Shown: positions 15,643 through 25,001, counted from the stretch's first letter. The stretch is 64,000 nucleotides of DNA from a gamma proteobacterium symbiont of Ctena orbiculata (GCA_003058495.1 QBVC01000017.1:1-64000); one strand, 5' to 3'. A program made the numbers and translations. Notes: generated by a model from the letters alone, not told the origin.

Positions 15643-16176
15643 CTATGTCGCCAACACCAATTCGACAATTTCGCCCAACGCCTCCCTGATCTCGTCGATG
15701 GAGGGCGGCTCCGCCCGCGACAAATCGTCAAAGGCGCCGCGACAGGTCACGCGCATCACATCGGGCTGCTTCTCGGAGCTTAACCAGAGATGGTAGCCAT
15801 GGGTGACGATGGGCGAACTGGGATCGAACTCCGCCGCGATGAACCTTGGCCGATGGTCGGGGTTGCGCACCACCTCGGTGGTCAACCGCTGGACTCTTTT
15901 TATCACGAAGGTATCAGGCTCGATCTGCTGCACCTCATCGCTCAACCTGCCCACCTCGAAGTTGCAGTTGGCCCGGTAGCGATCGAAGTCGCCGAGGGAC
16001 ATTTGCCTGCCCCGCTGGAGGAAGGTACGTGTAGTGCCGGGCTCGATTGCCACCCGTTCAACCAAAACGAGTTTACTGCCGATCGGCGGCAGGTTGTAGG
16101 GGTAGGCAAGATTGTCACTCACCATGTAGGATTGACTGCATGCCGAGAGCAGCAGCATTAGCATTATCCACCGCAT
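15643..16176 (-). CDS. putative lipoprotein, 177 aa
   Basis: Exported protein with a lipobox: the ATG at 16176 gives MRWIMLMLLLSACSQ, so C13 is the predicted lipidation site. An upstream extension to 16209 would place a charged segment before the signal peptide. The mature part is mixed alpha/beta with a repeated Glu/Arg content and no domain I recognise. It lies 69 bp downstream of the RNase II-like gene on the same strand and may be co-transcribed. It is likely anchored to the outer membrane, since the residue after Cys is Ser. Function unknown. Confidence 0.8.
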   Translation of the reverse strand: MRWIMLMLLLSACSQSYMVSDNLAYPYNLPPIGSKLVLVERVAIEPGTTRTFLQRGRQMSLGDFDRYRANCNFEVGRLSDEVQQIEPDTFVIKRVQRLTTEVVRNPDHRPRFIAAEFDPSSPIVTHGYHLWLSSEKQPDVMRVTCRGAFDDLSRAEPPSIDEIREALGEIVELVLAT

Positions 16177-16245
16177 AGCTATCCACCTCACTGGATCCGA
16201 AAGACTCATCCTTCTTGCTGTCCGTTGATAGAGGCTGGCGCGGTA

Positions 16246-18060
16246 TCAGACAACCCGGAAATAGCAACTGAGATCGGGGATGTCGATCTCCCGGGGCTTG
16301 AGCCTGATGCGATCGTTCAATCCCGCCTCGCCGCGGATCCGCACCTTGGCCTCCATGGCGATGGAAGGCAGCAGCACGGTGGCCCGTTCTCCCTCCTTGG
16401 CCACGATCACCGCCTCGCCCTGCCAGCCGGGGTTGTCGCGCAGATAGATCAGACGCCAGTGATCATTTGACACCCTTTCGGTCTTGCGGTTCGCCGTACT
16501 GCCCAACTCAGATTGGGCGATGCGCGCTGACAGGGCGTGGATATCGAGTACCTGATCACCCTTGAGATGGGCGCGCAGCTGCTGGTGGGCGAGGAGATCG
16601 GAGTAGCGCCTTAGCGGGCTGGTGGCGCGGGTATAGCGGGCCAAACCCAAGCCGGCGTGGGGTTCCGCCTGGGTCTTGATCTGGGTAGGCTTGAAGAAGC
16701 GCCGGTAGGCATACATGCCGGCCATGTCCTGCGGTTGATCCCGCTGATCCGGCGGCGCCTGGGTGGCGAAGGGGATCGCAATCCCATGGGTTTGGCTATA
16801 GTCGGCGATCCCCTCACCCGCCATCAGCATCAGATCGGTAATCATCTCCCGGCTCCGCAACCGGGGAAGGGGCTCGATTGTCACCGCTTCATCCCTCACC
16901 TTGATCTTCACCTCCGGCAGCTGAATCGATGCCGCGCCTGCCCCCTCGCGCCGCCGCCGGTAGTGCTGACTCCTTGCCATCAGGCTGGCGAAGGGCTCTT
17001 CCTGGAGACGTCGATCCGCGGCAGCATAGCTGATGCGCTCGACCCTGACCCAGCTGGGATGCACCTCCACCTCCTCCACCTCCCCCTCCGGGGTGAGCGA
17101 GAAACCGATCGACAAGGCGGGAGATCGCTCCTGCAGACCCAGGCCGAGCTGCTCGGTCACCGAGGGCGGCAGCATCGGGATCACCCGCTCGGGCAGATAG
17201 AGGTTGGCGCCCCGGGCCCGGGCCTCCAGGTCCATCTCGCTGTCTGGTGGGACCAGGGCGGCGACATCGGCCACGTGGATCCAGATCCGCTCCCCGTCGA
17301 GGCTGACTGCATCGTCCGGATCCTGGTTGTCTTCGTCGTCGATGGCATAGGCGGGAAGCCGGGTGAGGTCGAGACGCTCCTCCTCCGGCAGGGGGGGGAG
17401 CGCCTGTCCGGGGACGGTCTCGTCAATGCCCATGCGGCGCGGATAGGGATTCTCGTTGCCTCGCCAATAACCGGTCTTGAGCAGCAGGCGGTGGGCGTTG
17501 ACCGGGGTTTCCGGGATCTCCAGGGCCTGCAGGATGCGGCTCCTTTCCCGCTTCTCCAGGGCCAGCGCCTCGACCTCGCCCAGGATCTTGCGATCCCCCT
17601 CGATGATCGAGCCCGTCTGCAGGCGCTGCATGAAGCCATCCCAGGCCTCCGCCTCGGCGGCCCTCTTCGAACGCGCCGCGATCTCCGTCTTCACCTGTTC
17701 AGGGCTGCGGGGGCGGATCGACGCCGGTTCGCCCTCGAAATAGATCCCCTCCGCCACCAGCTGCCAGCTCGCCCAGGCCATGGCGGGGGTATAGTCGCCG
17801 AATATCAGCTCGCTCAGCTCCTTGATATCGGTCTCGGCGCCCTCCAGCAGCTCCCAGTTCTCCTCCACCTCGCCGCGCTGGGGGGTCAGCTGTTTCAGAT
17901 CGGCGAGGGGACCGGGGTGGAGCAGGAGCACATCCTTCTCCCTGACCCGCTTGCTCTTGCCCCCTTCCAGCTCGATGGTGATCTTGTCGGTCACCTCGAC
18001 GACCCGGGCCGGCCGTATCTTGTAGAGCACCAGGGCGCCTGTCGTGAATCTAGTCATCAA
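16246..18060 (-). CDS. RNase II-family exoribonuclease
   Basis: 604-aa 3'-5' exoribonuclease of the RNB family. Seen: an N-terminal beta-rich region, a central helical region and an RNB domain starting at about residue 235 with DDEDNQDPDDAVS, which holds the metal-binding aspartates, then WIHVADVAALV, and further on SPLRRYSDLLAHQQL. The C-terminal S1-like part is short. The length is slightly below E. coli RNase II (644). The layout fits the shorter RNB proteins common in gammaproteobacteria rather than RNase R. It is divergently transcribed from ygfZ across a short gap (18061-18168). Confidence 0.92.
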   Translation of the reverse strand: MMTRFTTGALVLYKIRPARVVEVTDKITIELEGGKSKRVREKDVLLLHPGPLADLKQLTPQRGEVEENWELLEGAETDIKELSELIFGDYTPAMAWASWQLVAEGIYFEGEPASIRPRSPEQVKTEIAARSKRAAEAEAWDGFMQRLQTGSIIEGDRKILGEVEALALEKRERSRILQALEIPETPVNAHRLLLKTGYWRGNENPYPRRMGIDETVPGQALPPLPEEERLDLTRLPAYAIDDEDNQDPDDAVSLDGERIWIHVADVAALVPPDSEMDLEARARGANLYLPERVIPMLPPSVTEQLGLGLQERSPALSIGFSLTPEGEVEEVEVHPSWVRVERISYAAADRRLQEEPFASLMARSQHYRRRREGAGAASIQLPEVKIKVRDEAVTIEPLPRLRSREMITDLMLMAGEGIADYSQTHGIAIPFATQAPPDQRDQPQDMAGMYAYRRFFKPTQIKTQAEPHAGLGLARYTRATSPLRRYSDLLAHQQLRAHLKGDQVLDIHALSARIAQSELGSTANRKTERVSNDHWRLIYLRDNPGWQGEAVIVAKEGERATVLLPSIAMEAKVRIRGEAGLNDRIRLKPREIDIPDLSCYFRVV

Positions 18061-18168
18061 AGCTACCGAAAAATGTTCAATTCCTGATTTACACAGGGAG
18101 TTTCGTCACCTGCGGGATCGGGTATGATACGCACTGTTGTGAGACAAACCCAGGAGACAGTTCCTGAG

Positions 18169-19167
18169 ATGAATAGCGAATGGTCCGATTTTCTTGCCTC
18201 CCGAAGCGCCCCGCCCAGTAACGGCGCGGAGATCAGCTGCGCCCTGAACGACCTCTCCCACTACGGACTGATCCGGGTTGACGGCGAGGACGCCGAACAG
18301 TTTTTACAAGGCCAGATGACCAACGACATGGGCCAGGTTACCGAGGAGCACAGCAATCTGGCGGGCTGGTGCAACGCCAAGGGCCGCATGATAGCCAGCT
18401 TTCGCTGTTTTCGCCAAGGCACGAGCTTCTACCTGCAGACCCTGGCGGAAGCCATTCCGAAGCTAATGCCCCGGCTCTCCATGTATATCCTTCGATCCAA
18501 GGTGGAGATCGGCGACGCCAGCGACGACCTGGTGCGCATCGGGATCAGCGGCAACTGCGCCGAAGCCCTGCTGCAGCCCTTTTTCGAAGAGCTGCCCGAA
18601 CAGGCCAATGGCGTACAGCAGCAGGATGGGATGATCCTGATACGCCTGCCCGGCCCCACCCCCCGCTTCGAGGTCATCGGACCGACCCCGCAGCTGCAGG
18701 AGCTCTGGCAGACCGCCGAGGGGCAGGCCCAGCATGCGGGCAGGGAGCTCTGGTCGCTGTACGAGATTCACGCGGGCGTACCAACCCTCTATCCTCAAAC
18801 CAGTGAGTCCTTTGTCCCGCAGATGGCGAACATGCAGCTGATCGACGGTGTCAGTTTCACCAAGGGATGCTATACCGGCCAGGAGGTGGTGGCCCGCATG
18901 CAGTACCTGGGCAAGCTGAAACGCCGCATGTACCTGGCCCATGTTGAAAGCGCCGCCCCGCCAAAACCGGGGGATGAACTGTTTGCCGAGGGCAGCACCT
19001 CGGGGCAGGGCGCCGGCAAGGTGGTGGATGCGCAGGCCAGTGGCGAAGGGTATGACCTGCTGGCGGTCATAGAGATAACCAGCGCCGAGGAGAACAGGGT
19101 GAGGCTGGGCGAAGAGGGCCCCTTGCTGGAGATTCTCAACCTCCCCTACAGTTACGCTGAAGCGTGA
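18169..19167 (+). CDS. ygfZ: folate-binding protein YgfZ (iron-sulfur cluster assembly/repair)
   Basis: 332-aa GcvT-like protein. Seen: the diagnostic KGCYTGQE motif, with the functional Cys, at about residue 240, preceded by a tetrahydrofolate-binding GcvT fold starting LSHYGLIRVDGEDAEQFLQGQ. YgfZ proteins help maintain certain Fe-S enzymes such as MiaB. The ATG at 18169 matches the usual N terminus; an upstream ATG at 18124 overlaps a promoter-like TATGAT and is less likely. The gene is divergent to the RNase II gene and followed after 84 bp by an HDOD gene. Confidence 0.93.
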   Translation: MNSEWSDFLASRSAPPSNGAEISCALNDLSHYGLIRVDGEDAEQFLQGQMTNDMGQVTEEHSNLAGWCNAKGRMIASFRCFRQGTSFYLQTLAEAIPKLMPRLSMYILRSKVEIGDASDDLVRIGISGNCAEALLQPFFEELPEQANGVQQQDGMILIRLPGPTPRFEVIGPTPQLQELWQTAEGQAQHAGRELWSLYEIHAGVPTLYPQTSESFVPQMANMQLIDGVSFTKGCYTGQEVVARMQYLGKLKRRMYLAHVESAAPPKPGDELFAEGSTSGQGAGKVVDAQASGEGYDLLAVIEITSAEENRVRLGEEGPLLEILNLPYSYAEA

Positions 19168-19251
19168 AGAGATCAGGGTGAGAGCGGTTAAGTTAGTTCA
19201 GGATTGACCGCTAAACTGGCATCACAACGAAAAAAGGAAGCCCAGGGGAAA

Positions 19252-20091
19252 ATGATCGACGAAACCCAGTTTCTGCAGAAGCTAAACGACGCTATCGACC
19301 ACAACCAAATCACCCTTCCCACACTCCCCGAGGTCGCCTTGAAGGTGCGGGACGCGGTGGAGAGAGAGCAGAGTTCCGCCAACCATATAGCCGAAATCAT
19401 CGCCTCCGACGCAGCCCTCTCGACACGCCTGCTGCAGGTCGCCAACAGCCCTCTCTATCGCGGACGGGTTGCCATCGACAATCTGCAGATGGCGGTCGCA
19501 AGACTGGGCGTGCGCCTGGTGCGCAGCCTGGTCGTCAGTCTCATCATGCGCCAGATCTTCCAGGCCACCAATGACATCCTCGACAACAAGTTCAGGCAGA
19601 TCTGGGAGGAGAGCGTACAGATCGCCGCCATGTCCCGCGTTCTCGCCGCCAATATGGACCATCTGGACAAGGAGCAGGCGATGTTGGCGGGGCTGATCCA
19701 CAATATCGGCGCTCTGCCTGTGCTCGCCATGGCGGAGAGTCACGACGAGCTGCTCGAGGATGCCCGGGAACTTGACCGGGTTATCGAGGCCATAGCTCCC
19801 CAGGTGGGTCAGCGCATTCTCGAGATGTGGGATTTTCCCCCATCCCTGAGCCGGGTGGCGGCCAACTTTCTCAATCTCGAGTATACCCACGATGGCGAGG
19901 CCGACTATGTGGATATAGTTCAGGTGGCAAGGCTCGAGGCACAGATGAATGATGACAGCGACTTCGATACATCGATCCTGCCGCGGATCCCGGCCTTCGT
20001 GAAGGTAGGCCTGGAACCCGAGGTCAATATCATCGAGATCGAGGGCGTCGCCGACGATATCCAGAATATCGAGGTCATGTTCCTGTCGTGA
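19252..20091 (+). CDS. HDOD-domain signalling protein
   Basis: 279-aa protein made almost entirely of one HDOD domain (residues about 15-215): PTLPEVALKV at the start, SDAALSTRLLQVANSPLY, then an HD-like helix set in which the phosphohydrolase HD is degenerate (AGLIHNIGALPV). The ATG at 19252 after AGGGGA is preferred to a TTG at 19204. HDOD proteins usually act as regulators linked to c-di-GMP or stress pathways and lack enzymatic activity. It is followed at 25 bp by an ABC transporter operon and could be co-transcribed with it. Confidence 0.92.
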   Translation: MIDETQFLQKLNDAIDHNQITLPTLPEVALKVRDAVEREQSSANHIAEIIASDAALSTRLLQVANSPLYRGRVAIDNLQMAVARLGVRLVRSLVVSLIMRQIFQATNDILDNKFRQIWEESVQIAAMSRVLAANMDHLDKEQAMLAGLIHNIGALPVLAMAESHDELLEDARELDRVIEAIAPQVGQRILEMWDFPPSLSRVAANFLNLEYTHDGEADYVDIVQVARLEAQMNDDSDFDTSILPRIPAFVKVGLEPEVNIIEIEGVADDIQNIEVMFLS

Positions 20092-20115
20092 CATCCCATC
20101 CCCTTCGCAACCGTC

Positions 20116-20994
20116 ATGATTGAGGCGATAAAGCTCTGTAAATACTACGAGGGCGTGAAAGCGGTGGACGGGGTCAGCTTTTCGATCCCACGCGGCGTCT
20201 GCTTCGGTCTGCTCGGTCCCAACGGCGCCGGCAAGACAACCACCGTGGAGATGCTGGAGGGGATCAAGACCCCAACCTCGGGAGAGATACGCTACAAGGG
20301 CGAGGCGCTGGGCAAGCGCTTCCGCAACGAGGCGGGGATCATGTTCCAGCACACCGCGCTGCAGGAGTATATCCGCGTCGACGAGGCGTTGAAGATGTTT
20401 CAGCAGCTCTATACCAATACCAGGCCCATCGAAGAGCTGGTGGAGATCTGTGCCCTGGAGGAGTTTCTCTCCCGGGATACGCGCAAACTCTCCGGTGGCC
20501 AGAAGCAGCGACTGCTGTTGGCGATAGCCCTGATCAACGATCCCGAGGTGGTGTTTCTCGACGAGCCCACCACCGGTCTCGATCCCCAATCGAGGCGCAA
20601 CCTGTGGCACCAGGTGCGCCGCATCAAGGCGGAGAACAAGACCCTGGTGCTGACCACCCACTACATGGAGGAGGCGTTCGAGCTCTGCGACGAAATCATC
20701 ATCATGGATCACGGTACCATCATCGCCCAGGGCAACCCGAAGGCGCTGTTGACCGACCATTTCGACAAATCGGTGATCACCCTGCCCCTCTCCGTCCTGC
20801 CCGACGACTTCCAGGCGGACGGCGCCTCCACCCTCCATCCCCAGGACGGCCACATGGAGATCCTCTCGGTGGACGTGGATGCCACCATACGCCACCTGGC
20901 GGAGCGGCAGATCTCTCTGCAGCAGCTGCAGGTGCGTTCGCCGACCCTGGAAGACCTCTTCCTGGAACTGACCGGACACCACCTGCGCACCTAG
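20116..20994 (+). CDS. ABC-2 type transporter ATP-binding protein
   Basis: 292-aa ATPase of the NatA/CcmA drug- and polysaccharide-export class. Seen: Walker A GPNGAGKTTT at about residue 37, Q-loop MFQHTALQEY, signature LSGGQKQR, Walker B VVFLDEPTTGLDP and the H-loop in TTHYMEEA. The C-terminal 70 residues are a regulatory extension. The partner permease follows, but a 294-bp palindromic element separates the two genes; the TAG stop here is 1 base from the element end. Confidence 0.95.
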   Translation: MIEAIKLCKYYEGVKAVDGVSFSIPRGVCFGLLGPNGAGKTTTVEMLEGIKTPTSGEIRYKGEALGKRFRNEAGIMFQHTALQEYIRVDEALKMFQQLYTNTRPIEELVEICALEEFLSRDTRKLSGGQKQRLLLAIALINDPEVVFLDEPTTGLDPQSRRNLWHQVRRIKAENKTLVLTTHYMEEAFELCDEIIIMDHGTIIAQGNPKALLTDHFDKSVITLPLSVLPDDFQADGASTLHPQDGHMEILSVDVDATIRHLAERQISLQQLQVRSPTLEDLFLELTGHHLRT

Positions 20995-20995
20995 G

Positions 20996-21289
20996 AGGGC
21001 CTGTTAACACGAATCCAATTGGCCCTGTTGTGCCTGAAAAAGCGCCAATCAAGGCGCGAGGAGAGAGGTTTGGTGATTCCAAATGAACGACGAGCAACGC
21101 CGAGTGGCGCTTTTTCAGGCGCACCCCAAGGGCACTTCCTTCGGGGCGCAACCCGAAGGGCTGGGGCTATTTTTCCGTCCAGCGGCGTTATCATTCGCTC
21201 ATGTAGCATAACTACACAACGCTCATTCTGCCTTGCTGGACGAAAAAATAGTCCCAGCAGGGCCGATTGGATTCGTGTTAACAGGCCCT
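20996..21289 (+). mobile_element. MITE-like palindromic element, copy 1 (inside ABC operon)
   Basis: 294-bp noncoding element with terminal inverted repeats: left end AGGGCCTGTTAACACGAATC... (20996-21026) and its complement at 21259-21289, about 31 bp with one mismatch. The internal part contains GCGCGAGGAGAGAGGTTTGG (from 21054) and CGTTATCATTCGCTCAT, both shared with copy 2. An extra segment of about 80 bp here (about 21100-21180) carries its own GC-rich hairpins. No transposase. No clear target duplication. It ends 4 bases before the permease ATG and begins 1 base after the ATPase stop. Confidence 0.85.
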
Positions 21290-21293
21290 TTTT

Positions 21294-22292
21294 ATGTCAT
21301 TTCGTCGCTTTCTAGCAGCCCTGCAAGCACGCAACCTGGAGTTTCTGCGCGACCGCACCGCCCTGGGCTGGAACCTGATCATGCCGGTGTTGATCGTCAT
21401 GGGATTCGCCTTCGCCTTCACCACGGGACAGGAGGAGCTCTACAAGGTCGGTCTCCACGGGGATTCCGAGCAGCATCACGACCTGGAGGCGTTTCTCGCC
21501 ACACGCTACGTGGACTATATCCAGGTGGACGACCTCGACAGGATGATCGATAAGGTGGACAGGCACCAGATCGATCTGCTGCTGGATCTCGAGGAGCGGC
21601 GCTACTGGGTCAACAGCACCTCCCCCAAGGGCTATCTGCTGGAACAGTTGCTGCTGCCCTACGGGCTGCAGCGGGAGGCGCTGAGCGGCTCGGAGATACG
21701 CTATGTGGATTGGGTGGTCCCCGGCGTCCTGGGCATGAATATCATGTTCAGCGCCCTGTTCGGTGTTGGCTATGTTATTGTCAGATATCGCAAAAATGGT
21801 GTCCTGAAGCGGCTGCGCGCAACCCCGCTCAGCGCCTTTGAGTTCATTTCGGCGCAGATTGCATCTCGCCTGCTGATGATCGTGGCGGTGACCGTGCTGG
21901 TCTATGTCGGCACCGACCTGGTGGTCGATTTCCGCATGGTCGGCTCCTACTGGCTGCTCCTTCTGATCCTCATTGTCGGCGCCCTCAGCATGATCAGCGT
22001 CGGTCTGCTGGTGGCGGCCCGGATCACCAGTGAAGAGGCGGCAAACGGGCTGTTGAACCTGTTGAGCTGGCCGATGATGCTGCTCTCCGGGGTCTGGTTC
22101 TCGCTGGAGGGCTCGCACCCATTGGTGCAAAAGCTGTCACTGGCCCTGCCCCTGACCCACATGGTGGACGCCGCCCGGGTGGTGATGATCGAGGGGGCGG
22201 GATTCACCGAGGTGGCATCCCAGCTGTTGATCCTCACCCTCTTTACCTTATGCTTTGTCAGCATAGGCTCAAAGACCTTTCGCTGGGAGTAG
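21294..22292 (+). CDS. ABC-2 type transporter permease
   Basis: 332-aa membrane protein. Seen: one N-terminal helix (about 22-45), an extracytoplasmic region to about 140, then five helices between 145 and 330, matching the ABC-2 permease fold. It is the partner of the ATPase at 20116. The ATG at 21294 follows directly after the palindromic element (GGCCCTTTTT-ATG), so no Shine-Dalgarno is present. Translation may depend on coupling or on element structure. The export substrate is not evident; neighbours do not include a hydrophobic product pathway clearly tied to it. Confidence 0.93.
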   Translation: MSFRRFLAALQARNLEFLRDRTALGWNLIMPVLIVMGFAFAFTTGQEELYKVGLHGDSEQHHDLEAFLATRYVDYIQVDDLDRMIDKVDRHQIDLLLDLEERRYWVNSTSPKGYLLEQLLLPYGLQREALSGSEIRYVDWVVPGVLGMNIMFSALFGVGYVIVRYRKNGVLKRLRATPLSAFEFISAQIASRLLMIVAVTVLVYVGTDLVVDFRMVGSYWLLLLILIVGALSMISVGLLVAARITSEEAANGLLNLLSWPMMLLSGVWFSLEGSHPLVQKLSLALPLTHMVDAARVVMIEGAGFTEVASQLLILTLFTLCFVSIGSKTFRWE

Positions 22293-22297
22293 ACAGG

Positions 22298-22774
22298 ATG
22301 GAGCAACGGGACGAGGCGTTCATGACCGAGGCGCTGATGCTGGCCAAACGGGGCATTGAACTGGGTGACGGGGGCCCCTTCGGTGCCGTGCTGGTCCTCG
22401 ACGGCCGCATCATCGGACGCGGCTGGAACCAGGTGGTAAAATTGAACGATCCCACCGCTCACGCGGAGATTCTGGCGATTCGCGATGCATGCGCCCGGGC
22501 GAAGCGCTTTCACCTCCCGGGCAGTGTGCTCTATACCAGCTGCGAACCCTGTCCGATGTGCCTGAGCGCCGCCTATTGGACCCGTATCGAGCGCCTGGTC
22601 TATGCGGCCGGGGCCGATGACGCGGCAGCCATCGGCTTCAGCGACAGCGAGATTAAAGCGGAACTCGATAAACCCGCGAAAGACAGGGTCATCATTACCC
22701 GACAGCTTTTCCGGGAGAGGAGTCTCGCCCTGTTCACCCAGTGGCGGGAGAGTGACAAACGGATTGACTATTGA
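22298..22774 (+). CDS. nucleoside/guanine deaminase of the CDA superfamily
   Basis: 158-aa zinc deaminase. Seen: HAE (in TAHAEILAI) supplying the catalytic Glu and a zinc ligand, and PCPMC supplying the two zinc Cys ligands. The GGPFGAVLV start and the length match guanine deaminase (GuaD-like) or similar nucleoside deaminases better than TadA. ATG at 22298 after ACAGG, 5 bases behind the permease stop, so probably in the same transcript. The substrate is inferred from family likeness only. Confidence 0.88.
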   Translation: MEQRDEAFMTEALMLAKRGIELGDGGPFGAVLVLDGRIIGRGWNQVVKLNDPTAHAEILAIRDACARAKRFHLPGSVLYTSCEPCPMCLSAAYWTRIERLVYAAGADDAAAIGFSDSEIKAELDKPAKDRVIITRQLFRERSLALFTQWRESDKRIDY

Positions 22775-22855
22775 TATGGCCAAGCATTGCAGAGGAACCT
22801 GATAAGCCGGGATAATGATCGACTCCAAGGGTTTAAACCACAACAACAGATATTT

Positions 22856-24796
22856 ATGTGCGGTATAGCAGGCATCTTGAATCTCAAGGACGGCGTTCCC
22901 CCCTCCCGAAACGAACTCGAGGGTATGATACACGCCGTCCACCATCGCGGCCCTGACGGCTATGGCTACTACCTTTCCGAGCGGGTGGGACTGGCCCATG
23001 CCCGGCTCAGCATCATCGACCTGGCGGGGGGGGATCAGCCGATCCACAATGAGGACAAGTCGGTGCAGGTGGTCTTCAACGGCGAGATATTCAACTATGT
23101 GGAACTCACCGCGCAGCTCAAGCGGCAGGGACATCGCTTCTATACCCACTCCGATACCGAGGTCATCGTCCACCTCTATGAGGAGTACGGTGAGGCATTC
23201 GTCGACCACCTCAACGGCCAGTTCGCCATCGCCCTCTGGGACAGCCGTGAAGGACGGCTGATTCTCGCCAGGGACCGCACCGGGATTCGCCCCCTCTACA
23301 CCATCAGAAACGGAAACAGGTTCTTCTTCTCCTCGGAGGTGAAGTCCCTCTTCGCCCACCCCGCGATTCCCCGCGAGATCAATCTGACCGCGCTCTCGGA
23401 GGTGTTCACCTTCTGGACCACCCTGCCGCCCCATTCCCTCTTCGAATCGGTGGAGATGATCCCCCCGGGCCATATCCTGGTGATCGAAAACGGCAGCATG
23501 AATCTCAGCCGGTATTGGGACTGGTCATACCCCAATGAGCAGATCGACAACCGCAAGCCGTTGGCGGATTGGCGCGAAGAGCTGAAGGCGTTGATGGTCG
23601 ATTCGGTGCGCCTGCAGCTGCGATCCGATGTCCCCGTCGGCGCCTATCTCAGCGGCGGCCTCGATTCCTCGGTGCTCACCTCGCTGATCAAGAACTTCAC
23701 CGATACCCCGCTGCGCACCTTCTCCATCGGCTTCGAGGACGAGGAGTTCGACGAGAGCGGCTTTCAACAGGACCTGGTCGACTATCTGGGCACCAACCAC
23801 ACCCATGTGCTGTGCAAGCGGTCCGACATCGGGGCCGCCTTTCCACGGGTGATCTCCCACACCGAGTCGGCGATCGTGAGAACCGCGCCAACCCCGCTGA
23901 TGCTGCTGTCCGGGGCGGTCCGGGAGGCCGGATACAAGGTGGTGCTGACCGGTGAAGGGGCGGACGAGGTGTTCGGTGGATACGATATCTTCAAGGAGGC
24001 CAAGGTAAGACGCTTCTGGAGCCATGCCCCGGATTCGGAGTGGCGGCCGCTGATTCTGCAGCGCCTCTACCCCTATTTGAAGCACTCCCCCACCACCAGC
24101 GGGGCCTTCTCGAAACGCTTCTTTCAGCAGGGCATGGAGCACCTGGACAAACCCTTCTTCGCCCATATCCCGCGCTGGGCCACAACCCAACGCATCCTCC
24201 AGTTCCTCTCCGATGAGGCGCGGGCGGCGATCGATCAAGCGGTTGATTTCGAAACCATCAATCGCATCCTGCCCGCCGATATCGAGGCGTGGAAGCCCCT
24301 CAATCGTGACCAGTACATCGAGGCCAACACCCTGCTCTCCGGTTACCTGCTCAGCTCCCAGGGGGACCGCGTGGCGATGGCCAACTCCATCGAAGGCAGG
24401 TATCCCTTCCTCGATCATCGGGTGATCGAATTCGCGGCCACCCTGCCCAGCCGCTACAAGATCATGGGCCTGAATGAGAAATATCTGCTCAAACAGACCA
24501 TGCAGGGACTGATCCCGGAAAGCATCAGAAAGCGCAGCAAACAACCCTACAGGGCGCCTGACAGCCAATCCTTTTTCAATGGTGAAAAGCCGCTGGACTA
24601 TGTCGCCTATCTGTTCAGCGAGGAGCGGATACGCAAGGCGGGTTACTACAATCCGAAGACAGTCGGCCTGCTGTTGAAAAAATGTGCCCGTGGCAAGGCC
24701 CTGGGTTTTGCCGATAACATGGCCTTCGTGGGCATCCTCTCCAGCATGCTGGTGGACGAACTGTTCATCGAGCAGGCGTCGATTGATTCCCATTAG
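22856..24796 (+). CDS. asparagine synthase-type glutamine amidotransferase
   Basis: 646-aa class II amidotransferase. The ATG at 22856 places Cys at position 2 (MCGIAGIL), which must be exposed as the N-terminal nucleophile for glutamine hydrolysis. The glutaminase domain covers about 1-200, and the synthetase domain from about 220 has the PP-loop YLSGGLDSSVL. The family includes AsnB and biosynthetic amidotransferases linked to exopolysaccharide or peptide clusters. The next genes are an ACP, an acyl-AMP ligase and a NAD synthase-like protein, which points to amidation of a carrier-bound acid rather than bulk asparagine synthesis. Confidence 0.92.
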   Translation: MCGIAGILNLKDGVPPSRNELEGMIHAVHHRGPDGYGYYLSERVGLAHARLSIIDLAGGDQPIHNEDKSVQVVFNGEIFNYVELTAQLKRQGHRFYTHSDTEVIVHLYEEYGEAFVDHLNGQFAIALWDSREGRLILARDRTGIRPLYTIRNGNRFFFSSEVKSLFAHPAIPREINLTALSEVFTFWTTLPPHSLFESVEMIPPGHILVIENGSMNLSRYWDWSYPNEQIDNRKPLADWREELKALMVDSVRLQLRSDVPVGAYLSGGLDSSVLTSLIKNFTDTPLRTFSIGFEDEEFDESGFQQDLVDYLGTNHTHVLCKRSDIGAAFPRVISHTESAIVRTAPTPLMLLSGAVREAGYKVVLTGEGADEVFGGYDIFKEAKVRRFWSHAPDSEWRPLILQRLYPYLKHSPTTSGAFSKRFFQQGMEHLDKPFFAHIPRWATTQRILQFLSDEARAAIDQAVDFETINRILPADIEAWKPLNRDQYIEANTLLSGYLLSSQGDRVAMANSIEGRYPFLDHRVIEFAATLPSRYKIMGLNEKYLLKQTMQGLIPESIRKRSKQPYRAPDSQSFFNGEKPLDYVAYLFSEERIRKAGYYNPKTVGLLLKKCARGKALGFADNMAFVGILSSMLVDELFIEQASIDSH

Positions 24797-24931
24797 GGGC
24801 AATTGGCCGTTGGATCCGCATATCGCCACTCGATCTCACTCGCTGATTGTGTCATTAGTAAGTGAAAAATTACCTGTTTCATTTAAACTTGCCGTTTTAG
24901 AATATTGATATACGCGCTAAACATGGTCATT

Positions 24932-24951
24932 GTTCAGTCGATATACTGAAC
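24932..24951. promoter_or_regulatory. palindrome overlapping a -10-like box upstream of the ACP gene
   Basis: GTTCAGTCGATATACTGAAC: 7-bp arms GTTCAGT/ACTGAAC around a 6-bp core. TATACT at 24942-24947 is a good -10 box, though no clear -35 lies at the right distance. The position 50 bp before the ACP start suits an operator at an internal promoter for the ACP/ligase/NadE genes. No regulator is identified nearby. Confidence 0.4.
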
Positions 24952-25001
24952 GGTGGGCGTTAGCCTCAATATCAATCTGGTAAAAACCTTTGGGAAACTT
25001 C

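Noticed and set aside
16657-18087. 476-codon plus-strand frame antisense to the RNase II-like gene
   Set aside because: Low-complexity His/Leu/Gly-rich product; the opposite strand encodes a protein with all RNB motifs.
19282-20982. 566-codon minus-strand frame opposite the HDOD and ABC ATPase genes
   Set aside because: Spans two well-supported genes; composition typical of antisense shadow.
21019-21315. 98-codon frame inside palindromic element copy 1 as a transposase
   Set aside because: Product lacks any transposase motif, and copy 2 does not keep the frame; the element is noncoding.
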